A stretch of DNA of 64,000 nt from the NCBI RefSeq assembly GCF_030269925.1, contig NC_085118.1:14358501-14422500 (forward strand). The letters run 5' to 3'. How positions within the stretch are numbered: position 1 is the first letter of the stretch; each line of letters starts with the position of its first letter. Positions 1 to 12,800 of the stretch are shown here, piece by piece. Source of the DNA: Bombyx mori (taxonomy: Eukaryota > Arthropoda > Insecta > Lepidoptera > Bombycidae). Below the pieces are notes generated by a model that saw nothing but the letters and a program-made list of their open reading frames with translations, was not told the DNA's origin and searched no databases. The position numbers and the translations under genes were made by a program.

Positions 1-289
1 CATTGTACTCACGTCGGTAAATTGCTAAGCACAAGGCTTTTTATAAACTTGACCTTCCAGTCAATGTAAAATGATATGCGAAAAAATTACGGAAAATTAT
101 TATGTTTCATTAAAGCACTTTTATTATTTACTTAGTCGGTTTTTATTATAATGTATGTAACTTTAAGATATACGTTAAACTTGAAAATTTCCACATGTTT
201 AAAAGACTCATGACAATGACAATAATATTATCAGTTCGGCCTATATCCTTACGACAATCACCATTATCAAAATATAGTTCGGTTTCCAA
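1..289. other. AT-rich upstream flank, nothing recognised
   Basis: No coding similarity or repeat family recognised up to the T-run that begins the tail repeat. Confidence 0.4.
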
Positions 290-540
290 TTTTTTTTTTT
301 TTTTTGCTGAGATGATTGGACGAACTCACAGCCCACCTGATATTAAGTGGTTACTGGAGCCCATAGACATCTACAACGTAAATGCGCCACCCACCTTGAG
401 ATATAAGTTCTAAGGTCTCAAGTATAGTTACAACGGCTGCCCCACCCTTCAAACCGAAACGCATTACTGCTTCACGGCAGAAATAGGCGGGGCGGTGGTA
501 CCTACCCGTTCGGACTCACAAGAGGTCCTACCACCTGAGT
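290..540 (-). repeat. 250-bp tail repeat (type A), minus strand
   Basis: Poly-T start, then the hallmark blocks of this family reversed: GAGCTCACAGCCCACCTG, ACAACGGCTGCCCCACCC, AAACGCATTACTGCTTCACG, and an end near GAGGTCCTACCACC. The same blocks recur about 19 times in the window. Full versions carry a tRNA-like head. Confidence 0.85.
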
Positions 541-543
541 AGT

Positions 544-687
544 TTTGAATTGGTTTTTATATCCTTAGCGATACAGCTGAGCGTGCACTGATGTGATAGA
601 TATGTGATGTGTGATACACAATGTGATACACAATATCTTTAGCAGGTACAGGACATGATAAGCTGAGAGCGAGTTGGTAGAGAAAGA
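544..687 (+). promoter_or_regulatory. 5' untranslated / upstream sequence of the ABCG gene
   Basis: Contains near-repeats of GTGATACACAATG. TCTTTAGCAG followed by GTACAGG (about 640-653) would serve as a splice acceptor, so a non-coding first exon may lie outside the window. No TATA box or initiator could be assigned. Confidence 0.3.
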
Positions 688-805
688 ATGGAATCGCGGA
701 GTGCATCACGAGCGCTGGGACGAGCTCATCTCTCTCACCTGCCGCAGCGACCTCTAGTAAACATCACATTTCAAGACCTCACATACACCGTACAGGCTGG
801 AAGAA
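688..805 (+). CDS. ABCG exon 1 (start codon, N-terminus)
   Basis: Begins at the ATG at 688 and encodes residues 1-39 plus one base. The tail [12 protein letters not shown] is the first beta strand region of an ABCG nucleotide-binding domain. Donor GTGAGT begins at 806; phase 1. A tail repeat starts only about 40 bp into the intron. Confidence 0.9.
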
Positions 806-3800
806 GTGAGTACTTACTAATTGCTAATTAACTAATCACTAATTAACTGGTGGTAGGACCAATTGTGAGTCCGCGCGGATAGGTACCACCGCCCTGCCTA
901 TTTCTGCCTTGAAGCAGTAATGCGTTTCGGTTTGAAGGGTGGGGCAGCCGTTGTAACTATACTGAAACTTAAAACTTGTATCACAAGGTGGGTGGCGGCG
1001 CGTCTACGTTGTAGATGTCTATAGGCTCCAGTGAACAATTAACACCAGGTGGGCTGTGAGCTCGTCCACCCATGTAAGCAATAAAAAAAACATTTGTGAC
1101 CTCATTAAAAAGCGATTACAGTTGCCTTAATTAATTGACCTTTCAAGCCCTCTTTGAACGACGATATGATCTCTGAAATGTGCCGATCCTGTTTCATTGT
1201 GTTCTTAAAGAAAAACAAAATTTATTAATTCCTGGTAGATGAAAATGTGGCTTTAATAATATAATATCTGCATTGGACACGACTGATAGCATTCTTTGCC
1301 TACATATTCTAGAAAAACCCGCATACTGTAGAAAATAAACAGACCGGTTATTCGCCGGCAAAAACTAGACTTATTGATACATAATTAAGTAAATATAAAA
1401 TTATACAGAAAAAAAAAGATAGAATATTTTTATTAAGGCTCCGTTTGCACCGAGAGCTTCGGTAGCGATTCTCGAAAACTGCGATATGTTGTATTGCTAT
1501 ATTGCTATATCAACGTATCAGTGCATGACAGGAATCTATATATTAATACGTGAAGCAAAAACTTTGTATCCCTTTTTACGAAAATTGCGCGGACGGAGGA
1601 GTATGAAATTTTCCACACTTATAGAGAGAGAATATAGAGAAGAAGTGCACAACGCTAATATATTTTTTTAAATACGCATAAAAGATACAGTAAATCAATA
1701 AAGAAAACATTACACACACTACATACCATGTATTTGACGCACACACGCATGCATACTATTTATTGTCAAACTTTTGTTCTTGGCGTCTGTTGTCAAATTG
1801 AGAATAGATTAAATATTGTTTGTTTTTGTTAATATTTTTATAGTGTAGTCTTGGCGAAATTTGTGATTATAGAAGTATAACATACAATCATAATAGTGTA
1901 CAAACTTACAATTTCAATTAAGTATAGTCGAATTTCGAGTACTGCGGGACCTCTAGTTATTATAAAAATCGCGACCGACGAAAATAATTTTAACAATAGT
2001 TTTTGCACTAAACGCTATATAATTAAGAATCAGGAGCGGAACGACTTATTAATGCGCACAAGTTCAAAATACCATCAGTAATGACGAATGGCGCTTTGCC
2101 GGGCTTAATTTTATTACACGACTAGCTGTACTCGTCCGCTTCGCTGGCCATTTAAAATTAACATTATTATTTCTCACCCCCCATATTCTGATCATTAACG
2201 CCCCCGTAACTGTTGTAGGGAGTCCAAAACTCATATAAATATTAGCCTATCCATTAAGTACATGTATTTTCTACACGGATACCAAGTTTCAAGTTAATCG
2301 GATGCATGGTTCAGAAGTTATAACGGAACATCCGTAAAAACCACTGTAGGTTTATATATTAGTATAGATATATCTTCGTATGTATGTATTTGCTTAGGAA
2401 ACTTTTGGAATTTGAATTCCGGCACACTCACCTAACACTAACTTCATACGTGTACGGCTAGAGTATTGTCCTTAATGCCGAGACGACTTTAATGTTATTA
2501 GCAAAAAAGATCAAGAGGCAAAAACTAGAAAAACATTTGACATTCGTTAATAAGATTGTTTGTATTGAAAATAAATTTTATTATTTTTTTATTTCAAAAA
2601 CCAAACTATTCAAAGTTCATCAACGTTGCTTCACAAAGAATTGAGGTTCGGTCTTCGAGGTAGTAAAAAGTTTTAAACAAATATTCTTTACTGGGTTCAA
2701 TGAACTCACAGAGTATAGTAGGTACAATACTTGTTCGCGGTAAAAAAAAACCACATTATTACTAGAGTAAAAGTTATCAGACATCGCAATATTGCCTTTT
2801 TATATTTGTTTGATTAATGATTTGAATAATACCTTGACTTTTGAAATTTTGGTCACAATTCGTCATAGCTTTATTACGAACAATTTTGAAATAATAAAAT
2901 GCATATTTTTTATTTTCGCAATTTAAACGTATTTACGTTATGTACGTATTAATTTACGTTTTGGATTATCGGAAAGAAAGTGATATTATTGCTTGGAATA
3001 TTTTATATGTGGTAGTCAAGTCCAAAATCGAAGGCTCAATATTTTTGAAATCGAAGTTGCCCAAATCGCTTAGATTTCAAAAGGGCTGAGACAAACTCGT
3101 TTTTAAAATAGAGGTCTCATCATCGCAAGTATTATCGGGATGCTAATTTATGAGGTAAATATTTCAAACCTAGTACTTAGACTGCGATGACTGGCAATGA
3201 GACCGAGATAGGGTTAGCTGTCAACGTATGCAGCTGTCAATACCACTTTAACTAGTGCTATAGCTAGTGCTAGGGCTAGGGCTAGTGTTAGCAACGTCCT
3301 AGGTTAGAGCCCCGTGAGCTCACCTACTCACTCGGCGAGCATAGTCCCTCGAGGTCACTATATTAATATTAGGTAGGAAGAAAAAAAAAATGAAAAAAAA
3401 AACTGACAGAGATTGATACAAAGATAGTGAGTGCTGTTTGAATAAAATACACCTATAAATTAACTACTGGCGTGATTTCGTAATGCTGCATGCGATTTTT
3501 GCAACAAAATATGTATACAGCTATTATTTTTGCTCTGGTTGTTGTTAACGAAATTTTACATCTACTAGGATGATTGTTGCTTTCATAGATGTAACAATAA
3601 AGTGTTAATAGGTATAGTGATTTTATAATATTTTAAGAGATGTATATTTTTTTTTACTCTTGCACATTTGGTTCGAAATTATTTTGTATAAGGACAAAAC
3701 GAAGATTTTGGAGCGTGGGTCGTGTTTTGTTCCAAATAAATAAAAAAGGAGGGACTTTTAATGTGTAGCTTCTTTATTATTCAGTTCTCAAGGTCTTTGA

Positions 3801-6800
3801 ATCGAAGCGGGTTCGAATGCTCGCAGTAGTTGAAGATTACTTATAAATATTATAAAGATGATGTTCGGAGATTTTCTTCTCTCTGTTCCCAACCCGAAAA
3901 GCCTTACTATACTGTAATATTATGGATATTGATAGGGAATCTAGCTCACAAATCACCCGGTATATACCTGGATGACCGAACTTTGCTCGGTATTTGAACT
4001 TTGCTCGGGATGTCTATGGGCACCAGTAAGCAGTTAACACCAGGTGGGCTGTGAACTCGTCCACCCACCTAAGCAATAAAAGAAAAACGTTCAGACAATA
4101 TTCGCTTGCCAACGTATGCAATTAAAACTGAAAATCAAACTAATCGTCACAGTTTATTCATCAAAAATAATAATTTATCGAGTTCTTATCAATCGAAATT
4201 AGGTTAGTCGGTTATTTTGTTCCGTTTGCATTGATATCTGCGTAAAAGCTGACCAGTGAAAAAGATACGTGGTAGATAGTGGACGTTATTGACGGAGAGA
4301 TCCTGTTATATTTGAATTAATTGTCCCATTTTGCAGGTCAAAGGGTAATTGTTTAGTCACATTACAAATTCGAAGGCTAATGCTGGTTAATGTTGAAGTG
4401 GTCGTTTTTATTAGGGAAATAATACAAAATGCCTTTTATAATTTAGCGTTTGATAATTAAATAGCTTTTTATTTTATTTTCTTAAGCCCAAAGCCCTTAT
4501 AACTAATATTACCCGTTGATGGTCGTTTTTTTGTATTGCTTAGATGAGTGGACGAGCTCACAGCCCACCTGGTGTTAAGTGGTTACTGGAGCCCATAGAC
4601 ATACACAATGTAAATGCGCCACGCACTTTGAGATATAAGGTCTCAGTATAGTTACAACGGCTGCCCCACCCTTCAAACCGAAACGCATTACTGCTTCACG
4701 GCTGAAATAGGCAGGGCGGTGGTCCCTATCCGCGCGGACTCACAGGAGGTCCTACCACCAGTACATACAAAATGCGTTTTATAATTTAGCGTTTTATAAT
4801 TAAATAGATTTTTATCTCATTTTCTTAAGCTAAAAGCCCTCATACCTATATTACCCATCTTAATAGTAGAACACTATATCAATAAAATACTAGCGACCCG
4901 CCCTCGCTTCGCTTCGGAAACATTAAAACACACATGAAACCAAAAAAATAAAATAAAAAAAAATTAAAAAAAAGTAGCCTATGTTCATCAGGGACAATGT
5001 CGGCTTCTAATGGAAAAATAATTTTTCAAATCGGTCCAGAAGTTTCGGAGCCTATTCGAAACAAACAAACAAACAAATCTTTCCTCTTTATAATATTAGT
5101 ATAGAAGTATAGATATAGATTGAACTGGTGCGTCAAGGTCAGCTATTCGCTATTCTTTTTAATTACCTTGATAGAAAGTCAAGCATAAAGTACACTTGAT
5201 AATGATCGAAAAGCGGCCATGACCGCTAATAATGCCAGAAGCCAAACTGATACCTACCCCCGAAAACTCTTTACAAACGGACATATCGCAACTCTATTCC
5301 GATATCTCAGTATTTTATAATAATAATAATAAATATTTACTAACACTACACACTAAACTTCACTGGTGGTAGGACCTCTTGGGAGTCCGCACGGGTAGGT
5401 ACCACCACCCCGCCTATTTCCACCGTGAAGCAGTAATGCGTTTCGGTTCGAAGGGTGGGGTAGCCGTTGTAACTATACTGAGATCTTAGAACTTATATCT
5501 CGAGGTGGGTGGCGCATTTACGTTGTAGATGTCTATGGGCTCCAGTAACTTAACACCAGGTGGGCTGTGAGCTCGTCCATCGATCTAAGCAATAAAAAAA
5601 AATAAAAAAAACAATCACGCCACGTTAACTGGTCCCGTGATAAGTTCGTAAGGAACTTGTGTTACAGGTACCAGATAACGGATATAAATGTAAGATTTTT
5701 ATTATACACATACATATATTTAATATACATCCATAACTCTGGAAAAGACATTTATATTTATCATACAAATATCTTCCCTTGGCGGGATTCGAACCCGCGA
5801 CCCCCTTGTGTAGTGACCATGTCACTTACCACTACACCAGACGGCCGTTAAATATTTAACTGGTGTTAGGACCTTTTGGATCAAGATGTTTAAAGACTGT
5901 CAACTGTGGGATGGGTATGCAAAGACTAGACGAGCTTTTATCGCTTTTCCATAAGAGGTTCCAGACTTCAGAGAGGTCTACGCGAGCTTCGCCTATTATG
6001 AATCTGCAACCTATTTAATGAAGAGCACGTACAAAACTGACAAAGCATACTGAGCGGTTATAATTTTTATAATCTTCAAAGTTTTTTTTACGCACACTCT
6101 ATATAAATGGTGTTCCATTATTCTTCCTATAGCAATTAACTAGCTTTACTGGTGGTAGGGCCTCTTGTGAGTCCGCACGAGTAGGTACCACCACCACGCC
6201 TATTTCTGCCGTGAAGCGGTAATGCGTTTCGGTTTGAAGGGTGGGGCAGCCGTTGTAACTATACTAAGACCTTAGAACTTATATCTCAAGGTGGGTGGCG
6301 CATTTACGTTGTGGATGTCTATGGGCTCCAGTAACCAGTTAACACCAGGTGGGCTGTGAGCTCGTCCACCCATCTAAGCAATAAAAAAAATTAAAACCCG
6401 ATGTAGAATATTTTTTCCATGCACGCTTTTTCATTAAATCAAATTATTTACCAAGCCACTTGACTTTGTTAAGAATGCGTTGATTACGAGTACCAAATGA
6501 TTTATTTGATTTGTTACCGCCGCGCCGCACTCATGCGGTTTTGTGTTGGGTAGGGCTTACAGGTTTTTAAGGGTTCGATCATTAAATAATGTGTTTGACT
6601 GATGATTTCACTGATTAGTGGCTCCGAGGAAGGCGGCTAATTTCCTAAGCATTTAATGTTAAAATAAATAATAGTTTAAAAAAAAACAAAAAAAAATACG
6701 ATTTTATAGAAAATCCAACTAAAAAAAAGAAAATAAATTTTAATAAATTTGAATTAAAAATAGTGAAAGAAAAAATGGTTTTATTGTAAAAAAAGCGTGA

Positions 6801-9800
6801 AACTATTATTTATTTTACATTTTTTAGTTAAATTTCAAATTTTTCAATTTTATTCTTTTAAGTATTGAATTGTCATCGGTCCTTAATAAGCCTTTCGAGT
6901 TAATCCGACGTTTTGAAGGGGGTCAAAATCATGTTCAAAGATTACGTTACATACTAACATACATACGTCTGAAGCTAATAAAAGCGTATTAAAAACGGAA
7001 TCTTTTTGTACATTAATATTTGAGTCGACTATTATCAAAGCCGGCAATGTGACTTTTGGATAATTATTGGTAAATCAAAAAAACGACTTTGCATTCCATT
7101 GGCAGTCACAAAACTCTTCTGAACGACATCTTAGATAAATAACAGGTTAAGTATTAACCTTTATTTAATGCAGGTTTTGAACCGTATTCTTTGAAGGAGA
7201 CGATTATATTCAAATAAATCTGTATTGAAATATCAATAATTTTTTTTGTCCAAATGCACAGATTGCCACCTTTGATAATAGACGACTCATTTTAAGGAAA
7301 ATTAAACAAAAGTGCTTAAAGCCTAAGATAAGCGTAGTGTGGCTGGGTTACTTATCAGATGAACCGACAGCCTAACGAGAATTGCTTAGTCACGTTGGAC
7401 GCAGGTGGCAACAGACCGGCCGCACCGTAGATCGATTGGAGAGGCCCATGGTCAGCAGTGGACAGCAATAGTGTGTGCTGCGTGTGTGTTTATAGCCTTG
7501 CCACTGAATCTGCTAATTGTCGTCGATTAATCAACTGTATTAAAAACATAATTTTCAATTGCTTATTTGATGTCATATTTTTTGTGAACCCGCTTTAGCC
7601 TCGGATCTTGAATATAGCCCCTGCACGGTAACGTAGGATAAATGAGTTGATATTCATTAATAATTAAGTATGCCGACGATTAGCGTATAAATTATGTAGT
7701 GACTTGTAAATTACAAATAGTTTTTTTTTCTGCGTATGCTGATAGCATTGAGAGGCTATTTCAGCTTCTCCTTGACGTGTAGGTGAGCTCACGAGGCTCT
7801 AACCGTGAGTGTTGCTAACACTGGTCCTAGCAAGAGCAGTGCTTCGCAGAATCTATCACCGGATCGGAAACGCGACCCACTGAGAAGATCCGGCGAGAAA
7901 CTCAGTGGGCTGTGTTTATGGGTTAATTTACTCGTCGAGCCCTTATCGCAAGCGACGGGTTCGACGAGGACGGTGACTGGCGCTTGTGGTACCTAAAAGC
8001 ACCGCTAATGGATCGGAAGGATCAAATAGTTCAAACTAAACACACCAAATTACTTAAGCAGTGATAAATTGGCCACATTTCCATGGCATTTAACTCTTTT
8101 ATATTGAAAGGTATACTAGACCGAAGACGGTAACCGTTTATCATCAGTTGGGCCGTGGTATCAGGTAGCGTGTTGACGTCAATGTTGATAAAATTAATTA
8201 GTTAAAATATATAAGTTATTGTATTCCTATTTGAACCCTAAAGCTTTTATTCGAAGCATACGGAAAGTGCCTAATACCGTGCCAACACAAAGCTGGCATG
8301 GGTTGGGAAAATGCTATTGAAGTCACATCACGTGTGACGCGGCCGAACTGCATCCAGGCCACAGGACGGTCACGTGTTTGACTCGGCGTCGTAGTGCTGG
8401 GAAATAATTATCACCGTGAAATATCGATAATTTTTTTTTTTTTTTACTATAACTAAATAATATGTTTATTAATGTATGCGGATGAAGAAACAATACAAGT
8501 TAAGGTTAATGTGTCGTGACCGCTTTTATGGTAAAATGTTATCACCGTTGACATTGATTTACTAATGACGGTAACTCAATTATTTTTATTGATATCATAA
8601 AACTTTTTTTTTTAAGCTGACGGCTTTCGTGCTAATTGGTCACAAAAAGACCATTTCACTAGACAATTCATGCGCTGGTGGCTAGGTTTGACAGGAAAAT
8701 ATTAGTTATTCTGTTTGGTTCAATTCTGGTTCAAAATAAACAAAACTAATTGTATTATTACTATAGAAAATTGGTGTCAGTTGTTCAAGTTGCGTACATC
8801 TCACATCTAACTCATTTACATTTAAGTATATATATATACCTATGAAATGAAGATACGAAAAATCGACATCGATAAAAATAATTATCAGACCGTACATCGT
8901 TGGGTTGCGCACCGTTTGCAGTGGCTTTCTAAACATTGACCAACTTCAGATGACCGGTGGCTTAATACGTATCTTTACAGTATCACCGACATCGGTAAAC
9001 AGACGTCATAAGTCACGGCATCATTTGTATCTTTGTGCGACAAATCACTGTTTCATTTCTAGTGTTGTGGTTTTTTTTCCTACTTTAACCTCGAGGGGTT
9101 ATTCTAGATTCACCGAACTAGTAGGTGAGTTCACGGGGCTCAAACCGGGGCAAGAACAGTGCTTCCAGAATCTACCACCGGATCGGAAACGCGACCCACT
9201 GAGAAGATCCGGCGAGAAACTCAGTGGGCTGTGTCTATGGGTTAATTTACTCGTCGAGTCCTTCGTCGCAAGCGACGGGTTCAGCGAGAACGGTGATCGG
9301 TGCTTGAGGTACCTAAAAGCACAGTTAATGGATCGGGAGGATCCGTAATGAGGGCGACGTCGACTGTTTACCGTTCGGTCCACCGGATCGGCTATATAAT
9401 TACCGGCGGCCATGACAAGAGGATTTTCATGTCGTACCGCCTTCTCAAAGCGCAATAATGCCGACTGTAAATACTTACTGCCTGAGTCAAGCTCCAGGTC
9501 ATCATGGAGTGAAGTGGTGGTGGAGTGAAGACATCTACAACGTAAATGCTACCACTCTTTAAACCGAAACGCATTACTGCTTCACGGCAGTAGTAGGCAG
9601 GGTGGTGGTACCTCCCCGGCCGGACTCACAAAACGTCCTACCGCCTGTAAAACCTCCCTCGCCACAACCAATCCCTGATTATAGAGTATCGGAGCTGTTT
9701 TGGTGCAGTTCTACGTATTTTTCTCTCTTTCTCTCTTTCTTCCTTTCTTGATATGAGTTACTGTACTGGTGGAGAGCTGTACTGACAGGTTCTAGATGTT

Positions 9801-12800
9801 TTGAGATCCGCTGTCGCTTGATACCTCGTTCTGTTGACCTCCTACTCTCAAATAGACAAGTCATCTGGCGCTCAAGGCTGTTGGAACTTCTATACGCAAT
9901 ATGACCCAAATACTTGGTGCAATAATACTATTATTTATTTTCCCAATTAAAATGGTTTTGAAAATCGTAATAAAATGTTTGATAGTTATTATTTCTGTGT
10001 GCTCTAGTGATTGGCAGGTTATTAATAAGACTAGAGGTCCCGCAGTAGTCGAAATTCGACTATAATTAATTGGAATTGTAAGTTTGTACACTATTATGAT
10101 TGTATTTTATACTTCTATAATCACAAATTTCGCCAAGACTACACTATAAAAAATATTAACAAAGACAAACAATATTTAATCTATTCTCAATTAGACAACA
10201 GACGTCAAGAATAAAAGTTTGACAATAAATAGTATGCGGGATAGTATGCATGCGTGTGTGCGTCAAATAAATGGTATATAGTGGGTGTAATGTTTTCTTT
10301 ATTGATTTAATGTATCTTTTATGCATTATTTAAAAAAAATATTAGCATTGTGCACTTCTTCTCTGTATTCTCTATAAGTGTGGAAAATTTCATACTCCTC
10401 CGTCCGCGCAATTTTCGTAAAAAGGGATACAAAGTTTTTGCTTCACGTATTAATATATAGATTGGCCGTCAGCGAGGTTAATGCTTATTCTTCGAACGTT
10501 TTCTCTTCATAAGAGATCCAGTGTCGAGTAGTTCATGACAACCCACTCGATGTCAACTTTTTTGAAAGATTGTTGACCAGGTGCAACCAGTTTTTATAAT
10601 GAACTAGCGACCCGCCCTCGCTTCGCTTCGGAAACTGTAATTCATTATTGATTTCTCCACTATTTAATGGATGTTATTAAACATATAAACGTTCCTCTTC
10701 AATCACTCTATCTATTAAAAAAAACCGCATCAAAATCCGTTGCGTAGTTTTAAAGATTTAAGCATACATAGGGATATAGGGACAGAGAAAGCGACTCTGT
10801 TTTATACTATGTAGTGATAATGGTGTAAATGGAAAATAGATTGATTAATGAAGAAAATAGATTTTTTTTGATGTGATTTATTATATGTATGTAAGTATAT
10901 TAGTATGTATTGTATGTATGTATATTGGTATATAAATTAGTTAGTTATATATTCCATATTATACATTATGTAAACGGTATATATCTGTTTATTGTATGTA
11001 TTTTCTATAATAATGTATTGTCTATAGTACACCGCAACATACCTGGTATATTTTTATATTTTACAGAATTTCTGTAAATTAAACGGTTGTCTGGAAGAGA
11101 TCGCTTTTAGCGATCAGATCGCCTATTGTACAAATGGATCTGCTTGATTATGATGATTTGCCTTGATTATTATTATTATTATTTTTTATTGCCATCGTAG
11201 GCAGACGAGCATACGGCTCACCTAATGGTGGGTGGTTACCGTCGCCCATGTACTTCAGCAATGCCAGGGGCAGAGCCAAGCCGCTGCCTACCAAATTATT
11301 TGGTCATAATCAGTGGGAGGCGTAATGCTTTGTGTGATGTGCTATAGAATTTTCGCACCCAAATTAAAACTATTTCAAGGCCTCTTCGAGAGGACGAATA
11401 CGATTCATTCACGAATCGTTTTCATCAATCAATTTAAAATTGCCCCTGACCTTTGGTCCCCTTTTTGTGTCATGCATGTCAAGCAAAAAACTATCAGGCA
11501 TTGTCGAAGAACGAAAACCGGTTATAAATAGACGATTCTCTTTTGGTGCAATATAAAAAGACATTGGTAAAAAAGTGTCTTTTATATTAGCATCAGGTGC
11601 TTCAATCTTGAGGCTAAAGTTGGGAGTCCTTTTCACGCAGTGATCAATGGTGGCAGAGCGTATCGGGATAAAAAAAAATTATTGCCCTTGTAGGCGGACG
11701 AGCATACGGACCACCTGATGGTGAGTGGTTACCGTCGCCCATAGACTTTAGCAATGCCAGCGGCAGAGCCAAGCCGCTGTCTACCGCAATACTGCTATAT
11801 GGGATACTGCAACATAGGAGCAAAGATCTTTTTTATTTATAATGAAAGGTCATGGAGTTACCCAAGGCGACTCCCAGATACTTGACCTATCTGACCCAGG
11901 ATATTGATCGTTATAATGCAAATAGTAATTTTATGAGGGTACATCTAAATCTGATGAATGATTTTGAAACGCATAAATGACAAACAAACATTGACTTTTA
12001 TTTATATACATAGGTTCGATTATACACAAAATTGATGATATTTCAGAATGGCATAGCGGGATCTTAAACTAAGATAGAAGCATATGTAATTCTCAATATT
12101 ATGGCACATGCGATTTAAATTATTCAAATTTTAATCAGTCCTTACGTAATATCATATTTGCGATGAGATTTCTTTTAATCAATTGATCATAATCGCAATG
12201 TAGGGCTGGTAGCGGTATACTGATTTTGAGTAAATGAGTATATCAAAGGAAGTGTGAAAGTGGCCCCGGTAAGCAACAAATTAAGGAGCGGACGGTTAGC
12301 GTGGTATGGACATATGATGCGTAGAGAGAAGATGCATGTGACTAGGAGATGTATAGAAATGGTAGTGCAAGGTAGAGGGGGAAGAGGTCGACCGAAGAAG
12401 ACATGAATGGAGTGTGTGAATGACGATATGATAGAGAGAGAGGAGTGAGTGTTGGGATGACGGCTGATAGAAGAGAATGGAAGAGAAAAATTAGCTGTGC
12501 CGACCCCACCTAGTGGGATAAGGTGGAGAAAAAGAAGAAGAAGCGGTATACTGATTTTATACATGTGTAGTAATACTATATTTACACATATGTATCTATA
12601 ATAATAATAATATTTAATACATTTATCCGTAATAATATATTATTTTAATTACAATAATTCAGGTGTGCAAACATAAGACGCTACGTTATATTGTACATAC
12701 GTGTAAATTATAAGATAGTTTGCAATCAAATTTACATTGTAATTTTAGAATTTGTCCTCACGTGTCAGGTGTAATCACTTAACAAAAAATAGACCGTGAA

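Noticed and set aside
5770..5847. A tRNA gene on the minus strand
   Set aside because: A- and B-box-like motifs are present but no matching acceptor or normal anticodon stem; continues into a SINE body.
8905..9455. Overlapping frames of 118-147 codons on both strands
   Set aside because: They lie across a Bm1 SINE; the same amino acid strings recur at other Bm1 copies.
12187..12564. 125-codon minus-strand frame
   Set aside because: Antisense to a LINE ORF2 C-terminus that has recognisable motifs on the plus strand.
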